In this document: piece after piece, positions 31,660-41,522 of the stretch
Numbering within the stretch: the first letter of the stretch is position 1
How the letters are laid out: the number at the start of each line of letters is the position of its first letter
DNA from: Alicyclobacillus tolerans
GTDB taxonomy: Bacteria; Bacillota; Bacilli; Alicyclobacillales; Alicyclobacillaceae
Assembly: GCF_001447355.1 (NCBI RefSeq)
Contig: NZ_JXBW01000013.1
Span: forward strand, 1-64,000
Direction of reading: 5' to 3'
DNA length: 64,000 nt
The notes under the pieces: model-generated
What the model saw: only the letters and a program-made list of their open reading frames with translations
What the model was told of the DNA's origin: nothing
Database searches by the model: none
Position numbers and translations under genes: made by a program

Positions 31660-32918
31660 GCATCCTGCCCTGGCGTTTCATGCAGTCCTACCCGGGCCAG
31701 AGCAAAGGCACCGTGTGACCAAAGTATTTGTTCAACCTGTCGGGCTACAGCCTCCTCACACTCGATAACGACCACGATTTCCGTTGGTAGCGAAGGCGTG
31801 CGGCGCTTTCGGCGATTGCATATCCACTTGACGAAAAGGCCAATCGCGAAGCCAATGGCGAACCCGCCGAGCCCCCATACGACCGGCCCGAGGGGCAAGA
31901 CGAAACCGTAGACAGTACCAAGAAAGCACCCGGAGGCGGCGGCGAGCGACGCCAAGTCAAAATATGCCCGCTGGTCTGCGTGATTTGCCGTGTCGGCACG
32001 CGGCCCGTCGGAACGGCGGACAAGTGGCACAGCCAATACGGATTCTGGACCCAGGTGGAGCTGCTGCAGCTTGGATAGGGCTACTTCAAGTTGCAGGGAA
32101 TGATCAAACGAAGCGACGAATCGCATAGGCTTCGCATCACCTTTGTTGTGAAGTGGAAACGCCCAATTCTTTTGGTAATGTGAAGTGAGAAACACGGCTT
32201 GCTCGCGGTCAAACAGTTTGTTGCGCTCGACTGTAATGACGTACGCATAGTACGCCGGGAAACTGAACATCGAGGGTATAAAAAGCGTCCACTCCGGATC
32301 CAGAACCCGAACGGCCATCTGTTGTTGCCCTGTTGTCAGATACGCAATGCTGGTGAGAATATTCGACTTGACGATAATGGTCGTCCACCAAGCGATTTCA
32401 AAAAATGCAGTCAAGACGCGATGTGTGTAAATGGCTCCCACACCGGGGGCCAAAAGCGACCACAGCCAGCCGACAACGGGGTTTTTCTTGGATAAGTAGT
32501 TCCACTCAATTTGGCGGATCGACATGGCGAGTGGAGGGGCGGCACCTTGTCCGATGTCAGTCAGGAGATTGGCGTCTTTGGCAATCAGATAGCTGTGGTG
32601 CATAGCAAATGCGAAAATAGGTCCATATGTAAATAGCAGAAAGCCGATTTGTTCGTGGCTTAACACCTGCTTGGCTGCGGCAAATTGTCCCGTGAATGTG
32701 TCGAGAATGGCGATTTTGAAGTGTGTTTCGACGTTGACGGCCACTTCCCACGCAAACAAGATCCAACCCAGTAAGTATTGACCGAGTAACAAATGGCCAA
32801 ACCCCGGCATGAACCAAGACCAGGCGATGGCCACCCAAGGCCGAGTCCGGTGAATGAGATTAAGATGTAATGCACCAAGAAAAGCGATACGTCTGCGCCC
32901 GAGATCGTGTACATGCAT
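31653..32918 (-). CDS. Multi-pass membrane protein of unknown function
   Basis: A protein of about 421 aa that I do not recognise. The first 250 residues hold two similar hydrophobic blocks: WSWFMPGFGHLLLGQYLLG and WLWSLLAPGVGAIYTHRVL share a P-G-xG-x2 pattern near a membrane helix, suggesting an internal repeat as in small TM2-like domains. A soluble part follows, then a Gly-rich double helix (VYGFVLPLGPVVWGLGG), and a short C-terminal domain. The start is unclear: ATG 32918 lacks a good ribosome site, and ATG 32954 lies in the tail of the upstream terminator. Confidence 0.65.
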   Translation of the reverse strand: MHVHDLGRRRIAFLGALHLNLIHRTRPWVAIAWSWFMPGFGHLLLGQYLLGWILFAWEVAVNVETHFKIAILDTFTGQFAAAKQVLSHEQIGFLLFTYGPIFAFAMHHSYLIAKDANLLTDIGQGAAPPLAMSIRQIEWNYLSKKNPVVGWLWSLLAPGVGAIYTHRVLTAFFEIAWWTTIIVKSNILTSIAYLTTGQQQMAVRVLDPEWTLFIPSMFSFPAYYAYVITVERNKLFDREQAVFLTSHYQKNWAFPLHNKGDAKPMRFVASFDHSLQLEVALSKLQQLHLGPESVLAVPLVRRSDGPRADTANHADQRAYFDLASLAAASGCFLGTVYGFVLPLGPVVWGLGGFAIGFAIGLFVKWICNRRKRRTPSLPTEIVVVIECEEAVARQVEQILWSHGAFALARVGLHETPGQDAL

Positions 32919-32940
32919 GTAATTAGAGTGTGCACGACTT

Positions 32941-32987
32941 GGAAAAATATACATGGTGCGCAACCGCCAGGTTGAGCGGTTACGCAC
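32941..32987 (-). terminator. Terminator of the metE-like gene
   Basis: On minus, GTGCGTAACCGC pairs with GCGGTTGCGCAC around an eight-base loop, followed by CATGTATATTTTTCC. It lies 42 nt after the methyltransferase stop and separates it from the membrane-protein gene. Confidence 0.75.
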
Positions 32988-33028
32988 ATCGTTGACACTT
33001 TGATGCCGTGATCTGAGCCTTGCTTGTG

Positions 33029-34156
33029 TTACCCCCAGACTTCCCGCGAAATCTCGACCACGTGTGCCAGCTTTGCCCACTGTTCATCTTCGGTAAGCAA
33101 GTTGCCTTCTTCTGTGGAAGCGAAGCCGCACTGCGGACTTAAACACAATTGTTCAAGAGGGACAAATTTGCTCGCTTCTTCAATGCGCCGTTTGACCTCG
33201 TCTTTGCTTTCCAATTGCCCAGTTTTACTCGTGATCAGACCTAATACGATTTGCAAAGACTTGCGCTCGACAAAGCGGAGCGGTTCAAAGCCGCCGGCGC
33301 GATCGCTGTCGTACTCAAGGAAAAAGCCGTCGATGTCGAGACGTTGGAACAGCGTCTCAGCCACCGGTTCATAACCGCCGGAGGAAATCCAGGTGGAACG
33401 AAAGTTACCACGGCAAATATGCATCGTGATCGCCAAGTCGGATGGCCGACCTTGTACTGCGGCGTTGATGGTCTGTGCGTACTTGTCCTCTAAACGCTGC
33501 GGGTCCCACCCTTTGGCGACGATTTGCGCGCGTTGCTCGTCGGAACACAGGTATGCCCATGCGGTGTCGTCGAGTTGCAGGTAACGGCAACCAGCGTCGT
33601 AAAATGCCTGAATCGCTTGTTTGTACGCAAGGCCGAGATCGGCAAAAAATTGGTCCTCATCCGGATATGCCTGCGGATCGATCTCGCCCCGAAAGTGAAG
33701 CATGCTCGGGCTGGGAATCGTCATTTTGGCAGGATGGCCGCCAGCGACCGACTGCAAAAATCGGAAGTGATCCAGCATAGGATGTTGGCTAAAGCCGAGC
33801 TTGCCGACGACGCGGATTGTACGCGGGCGGGTGGTGACTGTGTGAAACTGAATGCCGCCCACCTGCGGCTCATATCCTTGCACGCCATCGAGGTGCTCCA
33901 AAAAGTCGAAGTGCCACCAGGAGCGGCGTAGTTCGCCATCGGTCACGGCAGTTAGGCCAATTTCTTTTTGCTTGGCTACGAGGCGCGTGATTTCTTCGTC
34001 CTCAATTGCACGCAATGCCACTTCGTCAATCTCGCCCAGCAAGCGCTTTTGTCGTGCTTCTTTCACGCGCTCTGGGCGCAGCAGGCTGCCGACTTGATCG
34101 GCACGGAAAGGTGGGCGTACACGCCCTTGTAGATTCGTCTCTTGCACACTCATCAT
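33029..34156 (-). CDS. Cobalamin-independent methionine synthase-like methyltransferase (YxjG/YxjH type)
   Basis: A 375-aa protein equal to the C-terminal catalytic half of MetE. The zinc ligands are visible: HICRGN (His and Cys) and the Cys of LSPQCGFAS, plus Glu in DGFFLEYD. YxjG/YxjH in Bacillus are core-type methionine synthases that use a methyl-folate or small methyl donor. No S-box or Met T-box is visible upstream, only a short GC hairpin. The start is ATG 34156 or 34153, with TTAGAGG just before. It is a single-gene unit with its own terminator. Confidence 0.86.
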   Translation of the reverse strand: MMSVQETNLQGRVRPPFRADQVGSLLRPERVKEARQKRLLGEIDEVALRAIEDEEITRLVAKQKEIGLTAVTDGELRRSWWHFDFLEHLDGVQGYEPQVGGIQFHTVTTRPRTIRVVGKLGFSQHPMLDHFRFLQSVAGGHPAKMTIPSPSMLHFRGEIDPQAYPDEDQFFADLGLAYKQAIQAFYDAGCRYLQLDDTAWAYLCSDEQRAQIVAKGWDPQRLEDKYAQTINAAVQGRPSDLAITMHICRGNFRSTWISSGGYEPVAETLFQRLDIDGFFLEYDSDRAGGFEPLRFVERKSLQIVLGLITSKTGQLESKDEVKRRIEEASKFVPLEQLCLSPQCGFASTEEGNLLTEDEQWAKLAHVVEISREVWG

Positions 34157-34243
34157 CCTCTAACTCGACCTGGCTCGTCCGGCCGTAATCGGGAGCATTC
34201 GCCGTAAGGCGCTCCGCTATGAGCATCGTAACACAATCCAATA

Positions 34244-34280
34244 TAAAAAGGGCCGACGAGCCGTTTGTGCAAGCGGCCCG
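34244..34280 (-). terminator. Terminator of the efflux operon
   Basis: On minus, GGGCCG and CGGCCC enclose a region that can pair further, followed by TTTTTAT. It lies 31 nt after the HlyD-like gene. Confidence 0.75.
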
Positions 34281-34310
34281 TGCAGCCCTGATCCCGATCG
34301 GTCCAGGTGA

Positions 34311-34958
34311 TCAGCGGTGGATGCGCACATGTACGTCCATGCCTGGTGCCAGGCCTTCTGTGCCCGACTGCAGCTGAATTTCCACCGGAATTACCTGTGT
34401 CACCTTGGTATAGTCTGCATTCGTGTTCGAGGATGGCAGTGGCGACAAGGTGGCTGCAGTGGTGTAATCGATTTGTTTGACGACGCCGTTGTAAGTCGTC
34501 CCCGGATAGGCGTCGACATAGACATCGACATTTTGGCCGACTTCGACATGCCGAATGTCTGTCTCTTTAATATTGGCGATCACATACAAATCGTTCAGGT
34601 TATAGGCGTACGCAAGAGGTTCACCAGCCGAGACGTATTCGTTTTTTACCGCCAAATTGTCGACAATCGTCGACGAACTCGGATCTGGAATATTCATGTT
34701 AACCTCGCCTTTACCTGTGGAAACGGCCAGCGTGCCAACGATCGATCCGCTGCTGAACGTGGAGCCGACACTGCCATTCCACGCCGTCAGCTGTCCCGCC
34801 GCCGGTGCGGCAATCACGATTTGTTGTCCACTCACTTGGGCATCGTCCGTTTTAATATAGGTCGAGGACTGATTATAGAAGTAATATCCGACAAAACCTG
34901 CGATTACAAGAACAAGTAGGATAACAACTTGCAAAGCGACCATCCGTCGCATGTTCAT
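34311..34958 (-). CDS. Short HlyD/EmrA-family membrane fusion protein
   Basis: A 215-aa adaptor with an N-terminal membrane helix (about 6-26), the TDDAQVSGQ beta-barrel start seen in EmrA, a lipoyl-like half (IAAPAAGQLTAWNGSVGSTFSSGSIVGTLA) and a C-terminal barrel with LYVIANIKETDIRHVEVGQ. The long coiled-coil hairpin that normally splits the lipoyl halves in Gram-negative EmrA is missing, which suits a cell with no outer membrane. ATG 34958 overlaps the stop of the MFS gene as ATGA. It probably partners that exporter. Confidence 0.85.
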   Translation of the reverse strand: MNMRRMVALQVVILLVLVIAGFVGYYFYNQSSTYIKTDDAQVSGQQIVIAAPAAGQLTAWNGSVGSTFSSGSIVGTLAVSTGKGEVNMNIPDPSSSTIVDNLAVKNEYVSAGEPLAYAYNLNDLYVIANIKETDIRHVEVGQNVDVYVDAYPGTTYNGVVKQIDYTTAATLSPLPSSNTNADYTKVTQVIPVEIQLQSGTEGLAPGMDVHVRIHR

Positions 34959-36616
34959 GCGTGTATACTCCCTTCATTGGAAATTGCGGCGTGGTGACGC
35001 GTCGGTGCCGGCAAGGATTCGCCGATATGTTGCGGTGCGGTGAGCGGTTTCTGGCGTTGTACAAGGGCGCGGCCTTTGCCTGTTGCGGCCATCCCGATGG
35101 AAGCGACCAGCATCATACAGCCGACGATGAACATGATGGTAAATAAGCCGTGCAGTGCACTGAGTAGCGACGCTTGCTGCGCATTGGTTAACACCGAGGT
35201 AACTGCCAGTTGCTGTGCCTGCGCCTGTGGTGTGCCGTTGGCCATGAGACGCTGCGTGATGGAGGCCAACTGTGCGCTGACCAGCGGATCGGCCAGACTG
35301 ATGTGAGAACGCAGTTGCTCGTATTGAATCGCGCTGTCTTTGGTCAGGAACCATGCACTGAACGGGGCGATGAGCGCACCAAGCAGATTGCGGTGAAAGT
35401 GCAGAAACCCGGAACGCCAACGCGCTTCGTGAATATCGCCCGCGAGTGCTGTACCGAGTGCCCCTGCGATGAGAACGAGGCCAATACAGGTCGCTGCAGC
35501 TGCAAACTCAAAAGCAAGCATGGGATACGACAAGTGACCCGATGCGTTGTGCCATTTCCAGGCCACCAACATGCCGACGAACGAGCCAACGATCCCGAGT
35601 GCGCCTGCGCCGACGAGATCGTACAGAAACACCGAGATGAGGGCGACGATCACGACTCCGCATACAAACCAGACGGTAAAATGAACGATGTCTGTAAAGG
35701 AGGCTCCTTTGATGGCGCGCAAAAACTCGATGCCACCGATGAGGGCAAGGATTAGGCCGACGTGACTAATGACCGCCATCAGGAAGCCAAAAATCTGTTT
35801 GGGCATGCGCACCGACCGGTAGTGGACGAGTGGCGCCTTCGAGTGCAACTCGATGAAAACGAAAGTTGCAAACAGCGCCGCTGCCAAAACAAAGAATGGC
35901 CATACCCACAGCGATCCGATGCCCATGTTTTTGAGATGAATCAGCGGGAACAGGGTCACCGTGACGGTTGCCGCAAGGACGATGGCACCCCAGATATCGA
36001 ATGGCTGATGATGTTCATGCACGTGTTCACGAGGCAGAGCGATGAGCCCAACGATCAAGCAGAAAATCGGTGCGATGCCACATAGCACGAAAAGCCAGCG
36101 CCATGCGTCCGCGCTGATGGTCAACGCACCAAAGAGCGTACCGAATGCAGAAGCCCCGAAAAGGCCGCCTATAGCGAGCAATAGGAACCAATTGCGAATG
36201 GCGTTTGGGAACGACATGAGGCTTACTGGCAGAATGGTTAAGAATAAGGCTCCGGCGCTCAAACCCTGTAACAGACGGCCGATGACCAGCGCCCACATCG
36301 TGGGTGAAATGGCGGCAATGATGCTGCCAAGCAAGAACATGAGCACCAGGGATATATACGTGTGCCGTAGACCGAACCTCCTGGTCAACACTGGACCCAC
36401 CGGAACGCATGCAGCAAACGCCAAATTGGACAAGGTCGACGGCACGGTCAGCGCATTTGCGCCAGAGGCAAACGTATTTTGGATAAGACCCTGGTTTAAG
36501 ATAAACGACACGTTTAATACGTACTGTGGGCCAAAGGCGAACATAGTCAGTAAACAAATCGCCACAAGCCGCCAACCATGAATTCCGCCGGAACCCGTTG
36601 CTGGGGATTGGTTCAT
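34955..36616 (-). CDS. MFS drug exporter, DHA2/EmrB type
   Basis: A 553-aa protein with about fourteen helices. It has RRFGLRHTYISLVLMF after helix 2 and the motif C-like GRLLQGLSAGALFLTILP; a soluble segment of about 60 residues precedes the last helix. With the HlyD-like partner it forms an EmrAB-type drug efflux pair. AGAGGAGGTTTGGT precedes ATG 36616. It is divergent from a LysR regulator across 180 nt, which probably controls it. Substrate unknown. Confidence 0.87.
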   Translation of the reverse strand: MNQSPATGSGGIHGWRLVAICLLTMFAFGPQYVLNVSFILNQGLIQNTFASGANALTVPSTLSNLAFAACVPVGPVLTRRFGLRHTYISLVLMFLLGSIIAAISPTMWALVIGRLLQGLSAGALFLTILPVSLMSFPNAIRNWFLLLAIGGLFGASAFGTLFGALTISADAWRWLFVLCGIAPIFCLIVGLIALPREHVHEHHQPFDIWGAIVLAATVTVTLFPLIHLKNMGIGSLWVWPFFVLAAALFATFVFIELHSKAPLVHYRSVRMPKQIFGFLMAVISHVGLILALIGGIEFLRAIKGASFTDIVHFTVWFVCGVVIVALISVFLYDLVGAGALGIVGSFVGMLVAWKWHNASGHLSYPMLAFEFAAAATCIGLVLIAGALGTALAGDIHEARWRSGFLHFHRNLLGALIAPFSAWFLTKDSAIQYEQLRSHISLADPLVSAQLASITQRLMANGTPQAQAQQLAVTSVLTNAQQASLLSALHGLFTIMFIVGCMMLVASIGMAATGKGRALVQRQKPLTAPQHIGESLPAPTRHHAAISNEGSIHA

Positions 36617-36795
36617 ACCAAACCTCCTCTCGATACAATCAAATTGTTGGCTTTGAAAAAGTTGGGAAATCGAGTAGTACCCATGAGGCATCAAGCGCAG
36701 GGTTTATTGTATCTTTTTGTTTATATAGTGTAAAATATATGGTAGACTATTTAATTATAGATTTGGATAAATGATTGGAGAACAGAGGGATTTGG

Positions 36796-37701
36796 GTGGA
36801 ACTTTTGCAATTAGAGTATTTCCAAACGGTTGCTCGTTTACAGCACATGACCAAGGCCGCCGAGGAGCTTCAAATCGCACAACCATCACTGAGCAAGACG
36901 ATATCCCGGCTCGAGGAAGATTTGGGGGTTCCGCTGTTTGACCGCACCGGCCGTCAGATCCGCTTGAATGCATATGGCGAAGCCTTTTTGGCGCGCGTTC
37001 AACGCGCGTTTGTGGAACTGAATGAAGGCAAGCGCGAAATTCGCGATCTCGCTCGGCTCAACGAAGACATTGTGACACTTGCCGTCTCGACGCCACGAAT
37101 CCTGCCAGGGTTGCTTGGTGCGTTTCTGGCTAGCCATCCAGACGTCCGTTTTCGCCAGTTTTTTGAATCGGCACCCGAGATGAAGCGCCAGATTGAAAAT
37201 GGAGAAGTCGACTTTTGTATATCTTCCGCGCCCATTGAGGGCATCGATATCAAGTGGCAACCATTACTAACGGAGGAGATATTCCTTATCGTTCCTCCCA
37301 ATCATCCGATGGCGGTACGTGAATCCATTCGTCTTGCGGAGGTCAAGGATGAACCTTTCATCAGCATGAATGCAGGCTATGAATTTCGCGAATTGACGGA
37401 TCGGCTGTGTCGCGAGGCTGGATTTGTCCCGCATATTCACTTTGCTGGTGACGAACCCGACGTGATTGCAGGACTCGTGCAGCAAGGTCTTGGCGTCGCA
37501 TTCGTTCCGGCGCTCACTTGGCTAGAGTGGCCGCAACGCGCCTCGCACCGGTTGCGCATCGAAGAACCTACTTGCCAGCGCCAGTTGGGTATTGCTTGGT
37601 CGGAGCGACGCTACTTCTCGACAGCAGCTGAGCGATTCCGTGTCTTCGCATTTGCCTATTTTCAAGATGTCTCCAAACGACTAGTTCGCGAGTTTGGTTG
37701 A
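36796..37701 (+). CDS. LysR-family transcriptional regulator
   Basis: A 301-aa regulator with an N-terminal winged HTH (LEYFQTVARLQHMTKAAEEL to about residue 60) and a periplasmic-binding-like effector domain. The start is GTG 36796, six nt after AGAGGG. LysR proteins usually control the divergent gene, here the EmrB-type exporter. The AT-rich gap holds ATAGT-N16-ACTAT (36725-36750), a candidate site. The effector is unknown. Confidence 0.9.
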   Translation: MELLQLEYFQTVARLQHMTKAAEELQIAQPSLSKTISRLEEDLGVPLFDRTGRQIRLNAYGEAFLARVQRAFVELNEGKREIRDLARLNEDIVTLAVSTPRILPGLLGAFLASHPDVRFRQFFESAPEMKRQIENGEVDFCISSAPIEGIDIKWQPLLTEEIFLIVPPNHPMAVRESIRLAEVKDEPFISMNAGYEFRELTDRLCREAGFVPHIHFAGDEPDVIAGLVQQGLGVAFVPALTWLEWPQRASHRLRIEEPTCQRQLGIAWSERRYFSTAAERFRVFAFAYFQDVSKRLVREFG

Positions 37702-37915
37702 ATAAGTGGGATAGAAGAGTTGAGGCTAGACAAGGGTTGACAACATCCGGTACGCCCTTTCATGGCTGGGGCGGAAGGTCTACCCTACGTCGCCATGGGC
37801 AACCGCTAACACCAGTGTCGGCTTTTACATCCGCATATTGTTCCTATCTAACTGTGCAACCCCCTCCTATACTTCGTTGTATAGAAGTTGACATAAGATT
37901 GGGGGCGGGGGCAGT

Positions 37916-39542
37916 ATGCAAATTTCTGTTCGGATACTGGCAGCGACAACAGCATGCTTGCTGACCGGTGGGGTTCCGCTTGTCGCCATGGCGGCGACAG
38001 CGCCGATGGCGAAGCGCGTTGTCGTGGCAAGTGTGGAGCCACAGGCGAAGCACGGTGCCAGGATCATCGGGGAACTCGCAGGAAATGCGCCCATGCATGT
38101 GGCGATTGGCCTGAAGTTGCGAAATCAAGCGGCTTTGCAACAGTTGATTGGCGAACTGTACAATCCATCATCCAAGCAGTACGGCCATTATTTGATGCCG
38201 CAACAATTTCGGCAGGAATTTGGGCCTTCCGCAAGCGAAGTGGAAGCTGTCAGTACCTACTTGCGCCAGTACGGGCTTAAGGTGCAGACTGACTCCCACA
38301 ATAACTTGGTGCTCGACGTTAAAGGAACGGCTACGCAGATGGAACACGCCTTTTCGATTCGCGAGCATCAGTACCAAGAAGGAAGCTTCGACTTTTATGC
38401 ACCTTCGCAGATGGGGACTCTCCCAGCTTCGATTGCAGAATATGTATCTGGCGTTGTTGGGCTGGGCGAGGAGCCTATGACCGGGCATCTGACCGTGACG
38501 AAGCGGTCGGCGTCGGCAACAGGTGGGTACACGCCGGCACAGATTCAAACAGCTTACGATTACAAGCGACTCTATTCGTCGTGGGCTGGAAGAGGACAAA
38601 CCATCGCCATCGTGACCTCTGGGTCTGTCAATGTGTCGGATGTGGACGCGTTTGACAGCGCCTTTGGGTTGCCCAATCCGCTTATTCGCCAGCGCGTGAT
38701 CGACGGGACAAGCACGGCACCAGGTGACGAGACGACGCTTGACTGCGAGTGGTCGCATGCCATCGCACCCACCGCTTCGCTCGCGGTTTACGAAGCCGCG
38801 ACGCCCGATGCGGCAGCATTCATTGATGCGTTTAATCAGGTGGCAAGCGACGATGGAGCCCATGTTGTGACGACGAGTTGGGGGGCACCTGAGTCGCAGA
38901 CGCCGAGTTCCACCATCGACGCGGAGCACAGTATATTTGAAGAGATGGCCGCACAAGGACAAAGTGTGTTTGCAGCGGCGGGCGACAGCGGTAGCAGTGA
39001 CGGCCTTGCGGGTAACCATGTCGATTATCCATCGTCTGACCCCTACGTGACGGCGTGCGGCGGGACGACACTGGATATCGCAAGCGATGGTGAACGATTG
39101 AGTGAGAACGCGTGGACGGATGGTGGCGGTGGACAAAGCGCCATCTTTGGCCAACCGTCGTGGCAGTATGGTCCGGGTGTTCCCGTAACAGGGGGCGCGG
39201 CAGACTGCCGATATCGCACTCAACGCGAATCCCGCGACAGGTTACGATTTTTATTATGAAGGCACTTGGGAAATCGCAGGCGGCACCAGTTTTGTCGCTC
39301 CCGAAATGGCTGCGACGTTTGCGCTTATTGACCAATCCCGTGCGCTGAAAGGCAAACCGCCTGTTGGTCTCGCGGATATAGGTATCTATGCCATGGCGCG
39401 CAATGCATCGTATAGGAACTTTGCTTTCCACGACGTTACGTCCGGCAACAATGGCGCATATGCGGCTGGAGTAGGATATGATCATCCAACAGGTTGGGGA
39501 TCCATTGACGCGTATTACTTTGTTCATGGCTTAAACGGGTGA
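37916..39542 (+). pseudogene. Kumamolisin-type serine-carboxyl protease (S53), frameshifted
   Basis: A secreted acid protease precursor interrupted near its end. It has a signal peptide (1-27), a pro-kumamolisin domain (about 40-190) and the S53 core with Glu272 and Asp276 (DETTLDCEW) and the oxyanion Asp357 (AAAGDSGS). The frame is lost in the five-G run at 39191-39195. Removing one G restores a 542-codon frame with ADIALNANPATGYDF, the catalytic GGTSFVAPE and the calcium site (DVTSGNNG, GYDHPTGWG). All catalytic parts survive, so it is a very recent frameshift or a sequencing error. Homologues act extracellularly at low pH. Confidence 0.85.
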
Positions 39543-39615
39543 GTGCTATCGCTTCAAGCTGATTTTGAGTTAATCTGCATAGTATCGTATCAAAATCAAG
39601 CAGGGAGGCGAGTTC

Positions 39616-39789
39616 ATGAGTTTGCATAAACATTGGGAAGTGGAGTCGATTTGCCCACGCTGTGAAAAGGTCAATGTTGTTCAAGTGCCAGAAGGTGAAC
39701 ATGTGGTTCGCGTTCATTGCACGCACTGCGAACACGGGTATGATTATACTCATATTGTAAAGGAATTTACCGAGGTTGAAGACGACTAA
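39616..39789 (+). CDS. Zinc-ribbon microprotein
   Basis: A 57-aa protein with two Cys pairs, ICPRCEK and HCTHCEH, about 20 residues apart, which form a zinc ribbon. The C-terminus is acidic (EFTEVEDD). GGGAGGCG lies 8 nt before ATG 39616. I recognise no named family; such proteins often bind RNA or other proteins. A terminator about 80 nt downstream ends it. Confidence 0.65.
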   Translation: MSLHKHWEVESICPRCEKVNVVQVPEGEHVVRVHCTHCEHGYDYTHIVKEFTEVEDD

Positions 39790-39870
39790 GATATCGGCAG
39801 CCGACCGATTGTGGTGATGAATATAAAATCAGTGGTGATGCAGAACAAGTGAACCGCCGTTAGCGAAATC

Positions 39871-39904
39871 GCCCCGGGATTAGAGGATTCTCCCGGGCTT
39901 TTTA
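39871..39904 (+). terminator. Terminator after the zinc-ribbon gene
   Basis: GCCCCGGGA and TCCCGGGC enclose an 11-nt loop and are followed by TTTTTAG. The convergent esterase gene stops 30 nt further, so it may also use the hairpin. Confidence 0.85.
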
Positions 39905-39935
39905 GCATGGCGTGTCTGATTATGCGGCGGCATGT

Positions 39936-41477
39936 TCAGCCCCGAAGGCCCGGCCACTGGCCGACGGCAGCGAGCAGTTCTCGTTCGAAGAAATAAGCAT
40001 CCGGTCGGAATTCAGCCCCGCCCTGAAAGTGAATTGCACCACACGGGTTGTCCTCGGTGGAGGGGTACGGCAGCCTTCCATGTTTGAGAAACTCGACCCA
40101 TGTTCCGTGCATAGCATCCGCGAGTGGTTGCGAGGGATTGGGACCCAGTACTTTGTCTACGTTTGGTGCGTCGAGTTGGTCAAAGAAATAGGGCAGGTCG
40201 AGACAATGGAACGATCCCTGGGCATTCGCGGCAAGCTCGGCGAAATCGTACAGCCAAGTCCGCGTTCCTGCTCCTGCCCGATTGCGCAATTCTGCAAAGC
40301 GGGCAATCCCATTGCGGAACATGAAACTGGTCATGAACTGTCCCAATGCACGTTCCTCGCCAATCCGCCATGTATCGTGGGCAAACCGTTCGATGGCAGC
40401 ATCGGCCACACCGTGGCGAGCGAGTATCTCGCAAATTTCATCAAGGCCGGGAGCATCCGCCAGCGACGGGAATGAAAACTCATTGCGTGTACTGCCGATG
40501 ATGATAGGAATGTGAGCGATCCGCTGTTGAGTTGTTGGATGATCGAGAGCATGCACCAGTACGTCTCCGTCCAGCACAGGGCGGAACGCTAGGCCTGTCG
40601 CTCGATCTAATCCCGTCCGCATGGCTGTCAAGAGTTCATCGACAGAAGCCGATGAAGGACTGCCCGGCAGGTGATTCCATTCTCGTTCGACATCCAGGAT
40701 ACGCTCGTGAGGAATGGTGCGCCACGCTTCAATGGTCGGATCGATGCCAAAATGCTCCGCCATGCCTCGTCCGACTTCGGCCACGTCGTTGGCCGTTGGC
40801 CAGCCAAATGCACTAGAAACGGCTATCGCCGACTGGAACAGTCCGTCCGCCTTCGGTGAAGCGAGAAGTGACAACACGGAACCTCCCCCAGCCGATTGGC
40901 CAGCAATCGTGACGCGATCAGGATCGCCCCCGAATTCGCGAATGTTGTCTTTGACCCAACGGAGTGCGGCGATTTGATCCAACAACCCGCGGTTCAATGG
41001 TGCGCCTTCCATCCAGCCGAATCCGTCAAAGCCGAGGCGGTACGACAGCGTGACAAAAACGACCCCATGATGATTAAAAGAGCGGCCGTTATACCATGGC
41101 GAAGCGGGTGATCCAGCGAAGTAGCCGCCGCCGTGAATCCACACCAAGACAGGGAGTTTTGCGAGACGATCACGCGGGGCAGGTGTGAATACATTCAGAT
41201 TCAAGACGTCATCTCCGGGTATGGACGGCTCGGGGATCGTCGTCACATCGCCAAATGGCCGCCGCTGAGGTGTCGGCCCATATTCGGCGGCTGTTCGGAT
41301 GCCCTCCCATGGCTCGGGGGGATGCGGTGGGAAAAAACGTAGCTTACCAACGGGCGGAGCCGCGTAAGGAATGCCAAGGTACGCGGCAGAACCGCCGTCC
41401 TGCCATATACCTTGAACTTTTCCATAGCGTGTCGAGACGACGGGTGCGTCAGCCACGCGGTTCAAGTTAACGTTCAT
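39936..41477 (-). CDS. Type B carboxylesterase (PnbA-like)
   Basis: A 513-aa alpha/beta hydrolase. The oxyanion loop HGGG (115-118), the nucleophile elbow GQSAGG (Ser195), the acidic residue in STRNEFSF and the catalytic His in SFHCLDLPYFF are visible. No signal peptide is seen, so it is probably cytoplasmic. PnbA-type esterases hydrolyse p-nitrobenzyl and other carboxylic esters. It lies 45 nt after the GH3 gene on the same strand and may share its transcript; together they could deacylate and cleave glycosides. Confidence 0.9.
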   Translation of the reverse strand: MNVNLNRVADAPVVSTRYGKVQGIWQDGGSAAYLGIPYAAPPVGKLRFFPPHPPEPWEGIRTAAEYGPTPQRRPFGDVTTIPEPSIPGDDVLNLNVFTPAPRDRLAKLPVLVWIHGGGYFAGSPASPWYNGRSFNHHGVVFVTLSYRLGFDGFGWMEGAPLNRGLLDQIAALRWVKDNIREFGGDPDRVTIAGQSAGGGSVLSLLASPKADGLFQSAIAVSSAFGWPTANDVAEVGRGMAEHFGIDPTIEAWRTIPHERILDVEREWNHLPGSPSSASVDELLTAMRTGLDRATGLAFRPVLDGDVLVHALDHPTTQQRIAHIPIIIGSTRNEFSFPSLADAPGLDEICEILARHGVADAAIERFAHDTWRIGEERALGQFMTSFMFRNGIARFAELRNRAGAGTRTWLYDFAELAANAQGSFHCLDLPYFFDQLDAPNVDKVLGPNPSQPLADAMHGTWVEFLKHGRLPYPSTEDNPCGAIHFQGGAEFRPDAYFFERELLAAVGQWPGLRG

Positions 41478-41522
41478 CGGAGTAATCTCCTTTCGCAGCC
41501 ATACAGGCGGCTTGCCCGCGAA

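Noticed and set aside
34160..34240. SAM (S-box) or Met T-box leader before the MetE-like gene
   Set aside because: Only a short GC hairpin is present; no conserved S-box or T-box core could be found.
35210..35755. 181-codon plus-strand frame inside the EmrB-type exporter
   Set aside because: Shadow of a membrane protein gene; no start signal, Cys/Asp/Lys-rich product without family.
38168..39223. 351-codon open frame on minus across the S53 protease
   Set aside because: Shadow of the protease frame; Arg- and His-rich, no family, no ribosome site.
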